From NCBI GenBank assembly GCA_019310195.1, contig JAFDET010000027.1, positions 1 through 16,325 of the forward strand: a DNA stretch of 16,325 nucleotides, given 5' to 3'. The notes beneath the pieces were generated by a model. That model was not told the DNA's origin, made no database searches, and saw only the letters and a list, made by a program, of their open reading frames with translations. This DNA comes from Deltaproteobacteria bacterium (GTDB lineage Bacteria; Myxococcota_A; UBA9160; JAFDET01). Made by a program: the position numbers and the translations under genes. Shown here in pieces: positions 6,349 through 14,632 of the stretch (the stretch's first letter is position 1; each line of letters starts with the position of its first letter).

Positions 6349-7929
6349 GTGCCCAAGGTACTGGTGACTGACCGACTGGCCCAGGAGGGCCTCGACATCC
6401 TCGAGCAGGCTCGCGGAATCGAGGTGGACTACCGCCCGGGCCTGGCGCCGGACGAGCTGCTCGACGCCATCTCCGACGCCGAGGGTCTGGTGATCCGCAG
6501 CGGCACCCAGGTGACCGCCGAGGTCATCGCGCGGGCGGAGAAGCTGCGCGTGATTGGCCGCGCGGGCATCGGCGTGGACAACGTGGACCTGCCCGTGGCC
6601 ACCGAACGCGGCATCGCCGTGGTGAACACGCCCGAGGGCAACAACGTCACCACGGCCGAGCACGCCATCGCGCTCATGGTCGCGCTGTCGCGCCACATTC
6701 CCCAGGCGGTCGCGTCCATGCGCAGGGGCAAGTGGGAGAAGAGCAAGTTCACCGGGCTCGAGCTCTTCAACCGCACCCTCGGCGTGATCGGCCTGGGCAA
6801 CATCGGCCGCATCGTGGCGCTGCGAGGCCAGGGGCTGGGACTCAAGGTGGTGGCCTACGACCCTCACATCGCGATCGAGGCCGCGCGGCGCCTGGACGTG
6901 GAGCTGGTGGACTACGACGAGCTGCTGAGCCGGGCCGACATCATCACGGTGCACGTGCCGCGCACCAAGGAGACCACGGGCCTGCTGGGCGCCGAGGCTT
7001 TCCAGAAGACCCGGCCCGGGGTGCTCGTGATCAATGCGGCCCGTGGCGGAATCGTGGACGAGGCGGCCCTCCTCGAGGCACTCGAGGACGGGCGCGTGGG
7101 TGGCGCGGCACTGGACGTGTTCGAGACCGAGCCGCCGCCCGCGGACCACCCGCTGCTCAACCACGAGCGCGTGATCTGCACGCCCCACCTGGGCGCCTCC
7201 ACGGAGCAGGCCCAGGTGAACGTGGCCGTCGCGGTGGCGGAGCAGGTGCGTGACTTCCTGCTGGCGGGTCTGGTGCGCAACGCGGTCAACATGCCCTCGG
7301 TTTCGGCCGAGGTGCTGGAGCAGATCCGGCCCTATCTGGTGCTGGCCGAGAAGCTGGGCCGCTTCCAGGGCCAGATCTGTCCCGGCGCCGTGGAGGAGAT
7401 CGAGATCGAGTACGCCGGCGACGTGACGGAGCTGCGCGTGGCGCCGATCACCGTGGCGGTGCTGAAGGGCCTGCTGGAGTCGGTGAGCGAGCACGTCAAC
7501 ATGGTGAACGCGCCCGTGATGGCCCAGGATCGCGGGATCCGCGTGATCGAGTCCAAGTCCAACCGGCCCACCGACTTCGTCAGTACCATTACCACCCGCG
7601 TGCGCGGCTGTATGGATCGCCTGATCGCCGGCGCCGTCTTCCACGGTCACCAGCCGCGCATCGTGCGCATCGATGACTTCATGCTCGAGGCAATTCCGGA
7701 GGGACCGACCTTGCTGATTACCAATCGCGACGAGCCCGGCGTGGTGGGAGACGTGGGCAACGTGCTGGGCAAGGCGGGAGTGAATATCTCGCGCATGCAG
7801 CTTGGCCTGATTCCCGAGCGGGGCGAGGCCTGCATGCTGGTCAACGTCTCTCCGGCGCCCGACGACGCCACCTTGGAACGCCTGCGCGGCCTGAGCCCGA
7901 TCGTGACGGCTCAGCTGGTGGACCTCTAG
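6349..7929 (+). CDS. serA: D-3-phosphoglycerate dehydrogenase, long ACT-domain form
   Basis: Oxidises 3-phosphoglycerate to 3-phosphohydroxypyruvate with NAD+, the first step of serine synthesis. At 526 residues it is the long type: a substrate-binding half (about 1-100 and 285-315), a Rossmann domain with GLGNIG (148-153) and D171 for NAD, catalytic R232 (AARGG), E261 (FETEP) and H280 (TPHLGAS), an intervening ASB-type domain (about 320-450), and a C-terminal ACT domain (from about 453, NRDEPGVVGDVG). The ACT domain usually mediates serine feedback control. Start GTG 6349 is set by the AAGGAG upstream. The preceding aminotransferase supplies the next reaction, and purA follows after two bases, so the three genes almost certainly share a transcript. 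No phosphoserine phosphatase gene lies in the window. Confidence 0.96.
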   Translation: MPKVLVTDRLAQEGLDILEQARGIEVDYRPGLAPDELLDAISDAEGLVIRSGTQVTAEVIARAEKLRVIGRAGIGVDNVDLPVATERGIAVVNTPEGNNVTTAEHAIALMVALSRHIPQAVASMRRGKWEKSKFTGLELFNRTLGVIGLGNIGRIVALRGQGLGLKVVAYDPHIAIEAARRLDVELVDYDELLSRADIITVHVPRTKETTGLLGAEAFQKTRPGVLVINAARGGIVDEAALLEALEDGRVGGAALDVFETEPPPADHPLLNHERVICTPHLGASTEQAQVNVAVAVAEQVRDFLLAGLVRNAVNMPSVSAEVLEQIRPYLVLAEKLGRFQGQICPGAVEEIEIEYAGDVTELRVAPITVAVLKGLLESVSEHVNMVNAPVMAQDRGIRVIESKSNRPTDFVSTITTRVRGCMDRLIAGAVFHGHQPRIVRIDDFMLEAIPEGPTLLITNRDEPGVVGDVGNVLGKAGVNISRMQLGLIPERGEACMLVNVSPAPDDATLERLRGLSPIVTAQLVDL

Positions 7930-7931
7930 CC

Positions 7932-9217
<1,286 letters not shown>

Positions 9218-9221
<4 letters not shown>

Positions 9222-10249
9222 CCGGCCTTGCGGCCGTCGGGCCGAGTTGCATGGGCCAGTGCCTGGGCCCGCAGGGCCAGCTCGCTGGCCAGGAAGACGT
9301 GCTCCTGGCCGACGGCGCTCTCGGTTCCCTGGGCCACGTCGGCCAGCAGCGCCGCCGCGAAGGGCAGCGGATGCGCGCGGCAGTCGAGGTGGCGGGTTTC
9401 CTTGCGGTCGATCAGAAAGAGATGCTCTCCCCCCTCGCGCCCGGCCGGGTCGCAGTTCTTGCGCACCTCGAGGGTGCCCTCGGTCCCCACGACGCTGAGC
9501 CGCACGTCGCCCCAGGTATCCAGGCCGTCGGGCGTGAACCAGTCCACCCGTGCGTATCCGCTGGCGCTGGCCGAGCGCAGCAGCATCTCGCCCACGTCCT
9601 CGAACGAGGCGTGCTCGGGATGTGCGCGGTTGGCCGTCTGGGCTGCCACCACCTCCGCCGCATCGGCATCGCTGAAGTAGAGGAACTGATCGGCCTGGTG
9701 CGAGCCCAGGTCCGCCAGGATTCCGCCCGCGCGTTCCGGCCGGAAGAACCAGTCGGGTCGCGGCGCCAGGCCCAGCCGATGCGGGCCCACGCCCAGGACG
9801 TGAACCGGACGGCCGATGGCGCCCGACTGCACCAGCTCACCGGCGCGAACCGTAGCCGGGCTGACGAAGCGCTCCGAGAAGAAGACCACCCAACGCCGCC
9901 CCGTCTCGCGCTGCACGGTTCGCAGCCGCTCCAGCTCGCCCAGGGAGATGGCTCCGGGCTTGTCCACCAGGCAGTGCTTGCCATGGCGCAGCGCCTGCTC
10001 GGCGATGTGCGCCCGCTGATCGGGAATCGCGGCGCACGCCACCAGGCCGATGCTGTCGTCCTCTAGGAGCGAGCGGGGATCTTCCACCCGGCGCGCGCCG
10101 GAAAAGGTCTTCGCGAAGCCGTCGCTCAGCGGGCCGTCGCCGCTGTGAAAGGCCGCGAACTCGCCCCCGGCCGCCGCCAGCAGCCCCACCATGGAGAACG
10201 CGTGGAGGTGATCCACGCCCCAGACTGCGAAGCGGACCGGCGGCGTCAC
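9218..10249 (-). CDS. Gfo/Idh/MocA-family NAD(P)-dependent oxidoreductase
   Basis: A 343-residue two-domain dehydrogenase, probably acting on a sugar, inositol or related polyol; the substrate cannot be named. The N-terminal Rossmann region begins FAVWGVDHLHAFSM (7-20), a GVDH variant in place of the usual GxGxxG. The family EKP motif appears as VDKP (95-98, K97), and the catalytic-domain motif GGILADLGSHQAD (175-187) supplies D180 and H184. No signal peptide is visible. Start is GTG 10249; no strong Shine-Dalgarno is seen. It is a single gene converging on purA and sharing its stop tetranucleotide CTAG. Upstream lie a minus-strand promoter candidate, an intrinsic terminator and an AT-rich palindrome, so its expression may be attenuated or repressor-controlled. 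Family firm, substrate unknown. Confidence 0.88.
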
Positions 10250-10290
10250 GGCCGCGAGAGTACCCCGGCCGTTGCGGCGGCGACCGGGAT

Positions 10291-10312
10291 GAAATCAAAC
10301 GAGGTTTGTTTC
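10291..10312. repeat. AT-rich palindrome upstream of the oxidoreductase gene
   Basis: Core arms CAAAC (10296-10300) and GTTTG (10304-10308) flank GAG. Allowing one bulged base, the symmetry extends to GAAA and TTTC on the outside. Such an AT-rich symmetric site in GC-rich DNA, 42-63 bp upstream of the start codon, looks like a repressor operator. No matching regulator gene is in the window. Confidence 0.4.
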
Positions 10313-10353
10313 GGGCCGATCGACCCGTTCACCCGTTCGGGCCCACGGGGCGC

Positions 10354-10389
10354 AGAAAAGGAAGAGGCCCACCCCTTTCGGGGTGGGCC
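10354..10389 (-). terminator. Intrinsic (Rho-independent) terminator, minus strand
   Basis: Arms GGCCCACCCC (10366-10375) and GGGGTGGGCC (10380-10389) form a perfect 10-bp stem. On the minus strand the loop is GAAA and the stem is followed by the T-rich tail TCTTCCTTTTCT (complement of 10354-10365). On the plus strand no T-run follows, so it acts only on minus transcripts. No minus-strand protein gene lies just upstream of it, so it must end a short RNA or attenuate a leader of the oxidoreductase gene. Confidence 0.75.
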
Positions 10390-10477
10390 CTACCGGCTGG
10401 AAGCGCCCGCTAGGGCATCCGTCCAGGGGGGTGACCACGCTGAACCGTCTCCCACCGGCCCTTGGGGTGTCGTGACG
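10355..10477 (-). ncRNA. Putative ~120-nt small RNA or attenuator leader
   Basis: A minus-strand transcript from the promoter candidate at 10484-10512 would start near 10477 and end at the intrinsic terminator, giving about 120 nt without a credible coding frame. Predicted local hairpins in order of transcription are a CACC/GGTG stem, a CTGGA/TCCAG stem enclosing GCCC/GGGC, and the terminator. GGTGGG near the 5' part could also pair with CCCACC of the terminator's first arm, a possible antiterminator. It does not show recognisable signatures of SRP RNA, tmRNA, cobalamin, TPP or SAM riboswitches. Either an independent small RNA or a leader of the oxidoreductase gene about 105 nt downstream fits. 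Confidence 0.4.
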
Positions 10478-10483
10478 ATGTGC

Positions 10484-10512
10484 ACCGTAAGCGAAAACCA
10501 AGCGAAAATCAA
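10484..10512 (-). promoter_or_regulatory. Putative sigma70-like promoter, minus strand
   Basis: On the minus strand TTGATT (complement of 10507-10512), a 17-bp spacer and TACGGT (complement of 10484-10489) form a plausible promoter. It points towards the terminator and the oxidoreductase gene. The GCGAAAA repeats overlap it. Confidence 0.4.
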
Positions 10513-10530
10513 TCCCACATGAGGCGAAAA
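10491..10530. repeat. Three helically phased GCGAAAA repeats
   Basis: GCGAAAA occurs at 10491-10497, 10502-10508 and 10524-10530, that is 11 and 22 bp apart, so all copies face the same side of the helix. Flanks are also similar (A-A/G before; C or T, then C, after). The first two lie in the minus-strand promoter spacer and -35 region. This is typical of co-operative regulator binding sites; the regulator is unknown. Confidence 0.5.
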
Positions 10531-10535
10531 TCTGG

Positions 10536-10577
10536 CCCGACGGTCGGGTTGACCATTTTCCCCCGGGCGTGGGAGCA
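10536..10577 (+). promoter_or_regulatory. Weak promoter candidate for the SDR-TerB gene
   Basis: TTGACC (10549-10554) is a near-consensus -35 box directly preceded by a perfect CCCGA/TCGGG palindrome (10536-10548, loop CGG). The best -10 at the right distance, around 10573-10578 (GAGCAT), is poor. The promoter is tentative; the palindrome could be an operator. Confidence 0.25.
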
Positions 10578-10619
10578 TGGACCTTCACCTTCCTTGCGGG
10601 GATTACCGGAGCCCATTCC

Positions 10620-12161
10620 ATGAAAGTCGCCGTCACCGGTGCCACCGGGCACGTGGGTCACAATCTCGTCCGCTTCCTGCTGGACGAGGGGCATCAGGTC
10701 AGAGCGTTCGACCTCGGGGGCTTCGAGAGCCTGCCCGAGCACGAAGACGTCGAGCACTGGAAGGGCGACATCCGCGAGGAGGAGGGCCTGGTCCGCTGCT
10801 TCGAGGGCGTGGACCTGGTCTTCCACCTGGCCGCGATCATCTCGATCGATGGCGACAAGGGGGGCCTGGTCCAGGAGGTGAACGTCGGGGGCGCCCGCAC
10901 CGCCGCCCGGGCCGCCCTGCACGCCGGCGTGCGTCGCTTCGTGCACTTCAGCTCGATCAACGCCTTCGATACGCGCTCGGTCGAGGGCGAGCTGGACGAG
11001 GACAGCCCGCGCTCCGGCGGCGAGGAGCTGCCGGCCTACGACCGCACCAAGTACCTCGGCGAGCAGGAGGTGCGCAAGGTGATCGAGGAGGGGCTCGATG
11101 CCGTGATCGTGCATCCCACCGGCGTCATCGGGGCGGCCGACATCGGCCCCTCGCGCGCCGGCAAGGGGCTGCTGGACGCGGCGCGCGGCCGGCTCCCCAT
11201 CATCGTGGAGGGCGGCTTTGACTGGGTGGACGTGGACGACGTCATCCAGGGCGCCTGGCTCGCAGCCACCAAGGGCGAGACCGGACGCAACTACATCCTC
11301 TCCGGCCATCACTCCAGCATGACCGACCTCGTGACGTTGGCCGCCCACCGCTCCGGCGCCTCGGGACCGCTGGTCACGATGCCGCGCTGGCTGCTGCGCT
11401 CGTTCGCCGGCCTGCCCACCCTGGTGGGTCGGCTGCGTGGCAAAGAGCCGCTGTTCACCGCGGAATCCCTGGACAACCTGGGCACCAGCGTGCGCTTCAG
11501 CAACCGGCGCGCGCGCGAGGAGCTGGGCTACGTGCCCACGCCCACCGAGACTACGGTGCACGAGCTCGTGGACTGGTTCATCGCCCAGGGCATGGTCGAG
11601 CCCAAGGCCACTCGCGCAGCGGATGCCCTGCTGCAGTCGGAGTTCATTCGGCAGCTCCAGGCGCATCCGCTGGACGGGTCCCAAGCGCAGGAGGTCCTGG
11701 GAGCCGAGCTGGCGCGCATGGCCGCGGCGGACGGGACCATCGAGCGCGCAGAACGCGATCTGGTCAGCCAGTTCGCGTCGGTGGAGATCGAGGATCTGCT
11801 GGAGCGGCCGCGGTTGACCTCCGAGCAGCTCCGGGAGCTTCCCGAGGGCATGCGCGAGTCCGTGCTGATGGTGGCCATGGCCCTGGTCTGGGTGGACGAG
11901 CAGTACACGGAGAACGAGCAGGAGGCCATCGAACGCCTGCGCGCCGACCTGGGTGTGCCGGCGGGGCGCGCCACAGAGCTGGAGCGCTGGGCCCGGGAGT
12001 TCGTGGTGGACCAGCTCTTCGATGCCGTCTACGCCGATGGCGTGATGGACGCCGAGGAGAGGAAGCGCGTGGAGCAGATGGCCACCCGCCTGGACGTCAG
12101 CCCCGACTCGCTGGCCCGCCTGGATACCCGTGCCCGCAAGCGCCGCGGCCTGGGCGCCTAG
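10620..12161 (+). CDS. Extended SDR (epimerase/dehydratase) fused to a TerB-like domain
   Basis: A 513-residue cytoplasmic two-domain protein. Residues 1 to about 325 are an NAD(P)-dependent extended short-chain dehydrogenase: GATGHVG (7-13) for cofactor, HLAA (69-72), SS (111-112) and the catalytic pair Y140/K144 (YDRTK), resembling dihydroflavonol-4-reductase/HpnA-like enzymes. After a linker, residues about 340-500 are helical and acidic with three TerB-like turns: AADGTIERAE (369-378), VWVDEQYTE (423-431) and YADGVMDAEE (471-480). TerB domains bind metal ions or act as adaptors. Start ATG 10620 has GGAG eight bases upstream; an in-frame ATG at 10569 is less likely. The two halves are in one uninterrupted frame, so this is a true fusion. 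Substrate unknown. No other ter genes are nearby, so tellurite resistance is not implied. It converges on the radical SAM gene. Confidence 0.82.
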   Translation: MKVAVTGATGHVGHNLVRFLLDEGHQVRAFDLGGFESLPEHEDVEHWKGDIREEEGLVRCFEGVDLVFHLAAIISIDGDKGGLVQEVNVGGARTAARAALHAGVRRFVHFSSINAFDTRSVEGELDEDSPRSGGEELPAYDRTKYLGEQEVRKVIEEGLDAVIVHPTGVIGAADIGPSRAGKGLLDAARGRLPIIVEGGFDWVDVDDVIQGAWLAATKGETGRNYILSGHHSSMTDLVTLAAHRSGASGPLVTMPRWLLRSFAGLPTLVGRLRGKEPLFTAESLDNLGTSVRFSNRRAREELGYVPTPTETTVHELVDWFIAQGMVEPKATRAADALLQSEFIRQLQAHPLDGSQAQEVLGAELARMAAADGTIERAERDLVSQFASVEIEDLLERPRLTSEQLRELPEGMRESVLMVAMALVWVDEQYTENEQEAIERLRADLGVPAGRATELERWAREFVVDQLFDAVYADGVMDAEERKRVEQMATRLDVSPDSLARLDTRARKRRGLGA

Positions 12162-13915
12162 CGGGCACTCGCGGCGGCGCTGCGCGTCTGCGCCTTCGCC
12201 GCTGCAGCCTGGGCCGACGCGCTCTGGGTGAAGAGCTCGAGCTCGGCCAGCTCGGGATCCTCCACCGGCGTCAGCGCCAGGTCCGTGTACTCGCGGTAGT
12301 TGGGGTCGCGCTTGATGTCCTTGCGCACGCCGCGGAATTTCAGCACCAGCGCCAGCAGGCGAGCCTGGTTGTAGAAGGTCCGCCAGGCATGGCGCGAGTA
12401 GAAGATCAGCCGGCTCTCCAAGGGCAGGCTGGGGCGCCGCTCACGGCGGCTCCGCAGCCGCAGGAAGCCGCCGTCCAGGGGATGGATCTTCTCGAAGGCG
12501 ACGCAGCTGTAGAACCACAGCAGTGAGGTCCGTCGCCGGCTCACGCCGCGGCCCCGGGCGCGCCGCATCACCGTCGCGATGTGCTCGGGGGTGTAGTAGG
12601 CCTTCCAGGCCTGGTCGACGGCGCCCATCCACGCCTCGGGCGACATCTGCGCGTGCGCCGTGGTCACGTGCATGGTGTCGTACTTGTTCATGTCGGGGTC
12701 CATCCACACGCCCTCCTTGTGCAGGCGCTGGTGGTCTTCGGAGCCCGGGAGCGGCGTGAGGACGAAGAACTCCATCAGATCGATGGGAAGCTCGCGCTTG
12801 ATGATCTCGATGTCGCGGGCGATGGACTCGGGGGTGTCCGATGGGAATCCCAGGATGTAGCCCGCCAGGGTCATCACCCCCGCCTCGCCCCATTGCTGGA
12901 GCATGCTGCGGTACTCGGTGATGCGGTTCTGGCGCTTCTTGGTGTGGGCCAGGGCCTTGGGATCGATGCTCTCCATGCCGATGAAGGCCCGCGCTACGCC
13001 GGCGCGCCCGCACTTCTCGATGAAGCGCGGGATCTTGTGGCTCATGGTGTCCACCTGGATGGTGAGCTTGATCTTCAGGCCCTCTTCGCGCAGCGAGATG
13101 ACCCGATCCAGGATCTTCTCCCACTCGGCGTTGCGGGCGAAGTTGTCATCGGTGATGAAGAAGTTGCGCACACCCTGGGCCAGGTTGTGGCGGATCAGCT
13201 TCTCCACGTCGTCGGCGCTGCGGCGGCGCGATTCGTGGCCCTGGACGTTGATGATGGTGCAGAAGCTGCACTCGAAGGGGCAGCCGCGTCCGGCGTCGAA
13301 GCTGGTGGTGGAGCCCGCGGTGCGCTGAACCTGGCTGGCCGGGAGACGCGGGCCCGGAGCCCCGCGCAGGTCCGGCAGGTCCTTCAGAAAGTTGTAGAGC
13401 GGCTTCAGCTCGCCGCGGTAGGCGTCCTGCAGCAGCTCCTCCAGCCGGCCCTCGGCCTCGCCGGCGAAGAGCGAGATGCCCAGATCCATGGCCTCGCGCA
13501 GGTCCTCCGGCAGCTCCGGCAGCATCGCCAGGCAGCCGCTCACGTGGAAGCCGCCGATGCACACCTGCAGGCCCTCGGCGCGGAAGACGCGGGCCAGGTC
13601 CACGGCCCGGGGGAACTGGTTCGACTGGACGCCCACCATTCCCACCAGGCCACGCCCGCCGTTGTCGCGGATCTGCTTCGCGATCCGCTGCGGACGAATG
13701 CGCGTGTTGGTCTCGTCGTAGACGCTGACCACGATCTCCACGTCGCGGCCCAGGCTGCGCCGCTCCGCGCAGTCCAAGCCCAGTCCGTTCAGCACGGCCA
13801 GGGTGTTGGAGGGAATCGCCGAGCGCAGCCAGCGGATCGGGTAGCCCTCGTCGTCGTAATGCGACGGCTTGATCAGGACGAGGTGGAAGACCTCGCCCTT
13901 CGGTGCTTCTGTCAC
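12158..13915 (-). CDS. Radical SAM protein with cobalamin-domain-like N-terminus
   Basis: A 585-residue enzyme. Residues about 10-170 resemble the cobalamin-binding-like domain that precedes many radical SAM proteins (VGMVGVQSNQ 91-100, GGFHVSG 121-127), but the DxHxxG cobalamin ligand motif is absent. The radical SAM core follows with the [4Fe-4S] motif CPFECSFC (C212, C216, C219), ITDDNFAR (254-261) and the SAM-binding GMES (313-316). About 160 C-terminal residues are not assigned and end in an alanine-rich tail. The reaction is unknown; methylation or another C-H modification of a lipid or cofactor is possible by family analogy only. Start GTG 13915 with GGGGG close upstream, preceded by a perfect inverted repeat. 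The possibly hotdog-fold gene lies 86 bp upstream in the same direction. Its stop interlocks with that of the SDR-TerB gene. Confidence 0.85.
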   Translation of the reverse strand: MTEAPKGEVFHLVLIKPSHYDDEGYPIRWLRSAIPSNTLAVLNGLGLDCAERRSLGRDVEIVVSVYDETNTRIRPQRIAKQIRDNGGRGLVGMVGVQSNQFPRAVDLARVFRAEGLQVCIGGFHVSGCLAMLPELPEDLREAMDLGISLFAGEAEGRLEELLQDAYRGELKPLYNFLKDLPDLRGAPGPRLPASQVQRTAGSTTSFDAGRGCPFECSFCTIINVQGHESRRRSADDVEKLIRHNLAQGVRNFFITDDNFARNAEWEKILDRVISLREEGLKIKLTIQVDTMSHKIPRFIEKCGRAGVARAFIGMESIDPKALAHTKKRQNRITEYRSMLQQWGEAGVMTLAGYILGFPSDTPESIARDIEIIKRELPIDLMEFFVLTPLPGSEDHQRLHKEGVWMDPDMNKYDTMHVTTAHAQMSPEAWMGAVDQAWKAYYTPEHIATVMRRARGRGVSRRRTSLLWFYSCVAFEKIHPLDGGFLRLRSRRERRPSLPLESRLIFYSRHAWRTFYNQARLLALVLKFRGVRKDIKRDPNYREYTDLALTPVEDPELAELELFTQSASAQAAAAKAQTRSAAASAR

Positions 13916-13923
13916 GGTACCCC

Positions 13924-13951
13924 CGTTCCGGAGAGGGGCGCCACCGGAACG
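13924..13951. repeat. Perfect 8-bp inverted repeat just upstream of the radical SAM start
   Basis: CGTTCCGG (13924-13931) and CCGGAACG (13944-13951) are exact reverse complements with a 12-bp spacer. The symmetry ends eight bases before the GTG at 13915, next to the GGGGG that probably serves as ribosome site. It may be an operator at the promoter, or an mRNA hairpin controlling translation. No T-run follows, so a terminator is unlikely. Confidence 0.5.
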
Positions 13952-14001
13952 CGCCCAGGGTAGGGGATGGGCAGGGCGGACGCCGGTTGGGCCCTGTGGA
14001 T

Positions 14002-14520
14002 CTAAGCCGGCGATTCGGTGAACTGCCAGTCCTTCACGAACATGGCCGACTGGTCGCCCCGGTAGACGATCGCGTCCTCCTGCGAGAAAACGAACTCGTA
14101 GCGGATGACGACGCGGCGAGGGCCCACCCGCGAGCGGCTCTCGCGCGAGGTCAGGTGAAGATCCGGTCCGCGTTTCGCGATCCGCTTGAAGTCAGCGCGG
14201 TGGATGCGGTTCCCGAACCCGGCCCAGCCCTCGTCCCAGCGGCAGCCGTGAAAGAACCAGGCGTGCAGGCAGCCCAAGGAACCCGTGGCCTGGATGATCT
14301 CGCCGGCCGCCACGTGGGCGGGATGCCACGACTCCACGCGCTGCAGGTCGGAGAGGGGCAGGGAGCCGCAGGTGCCCAGTCGGGCCTCGATCTCGTGCTT
14401 CTCGCGGTCGAGGCGCGTGACCTCGTCGATCAGGAAGCCCGCCCGCTGGTACATGAACCCGTCCAGGAAGCGCTCCATCTCTTCCGGGTCGTAAGGCCCG
14501 GGCACTGCTCGTTCAACCAC
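14002..14520 (-). CDS. Small protein, possibly hotdog-fold (FabZ/FabA-like)
   Basis: A 172-residue soluble protein without signal peptide or membrane helices. The central and C-terminal parts (about 62-166) read like a hotdog fold as in beta-hydroxyacyl-ACP dehydratases and thioesterases. A helix preceded by SWHPAHVAAGEI (64-75) is followed by strands that include RIHRADFKRI (105-114) and RRVVIRYEFVF (135-145). The FabZ His/Glu pair does not align cleanly, so catalysis is uncertain. The first 60 residues are charged and not assigned. The GTG start at 14520 is well supported by GAGGAGG seven bases upstream. It lies 112 bp after dctM and 86 bp before the radical SAM gene, all on one strand, so it may belong to either unit. 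The gene is convincing; the fold assignment is tentative. Confidence 0.6.
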   Translation of the reverse strand: MVERAVPGPYDPEEMERFLDGFMYQRAGFLIDEVTRLDREKHEIEARLGTCGSLPLSDLQRVESWHPAHVAAGEIIQATGSLGCLHAWFFHGCRWDEGWAGFGNRIHRADFKRIAKRGPDLHLTSRESRSRVGPRRVVIRYEFVFSQEDAIVYRGDQSAMFVKDWQFTESPA

Positions 14521-14527
14521 GCGGAAA

Positions 14528-14534
14528 CCTCCTC
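14528..14534 (-). promoter_or_regulatory. Strong Shine-Dalgarno site before the possible hotdog-fold gene
   Basis: GAGGAGG on the minus strand ends seven bases before GTG 14520. It is the strongest ribosome site in the window and fixes this start. Confidence 0.75.
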
Positions 14535-14632
14535 AACCGCTTCGAAGCCGGCCAAGCATGCCGCGCTGGCGGCCCGGCCGCGACCTGGAGCGCCGCGGTC
14601 TCTCCCGCGAGGTCGTCGCGGGCCATGCCGGG

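Noticed and set aside
4761..6398. A 545-codon open frame on the minus strand antisense to the aminotransferase
   Set aside because: It runs through the divergent promoter region and into aroA in a different frame, with His/Gln/Arg-rich low-information sequence. The plus-strand enzyme has all catalytic motifs.
10250..10619. Known riboswitch (cobalamin, TPP, SAM) or SRP/tmRNA gene
   Set aside because: The characteristic conserved core sequences of these RNAs are absent on both strands by eye. Only the hairpins and terminator described are seen.
10620..12161. Tellurite-resistance locus
   Set aside because: Only a TerB-like domain is present; no terA, terC, terD, terZ or other ter genes are in the window.
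12581..13963. A 460-codon plus-strand open frame opposite the radical SAM gene
   Set aside because: No domain features; the minus-strand gene carries the CxxxCxxC cluster and family motifs. This is an antisense shadow.
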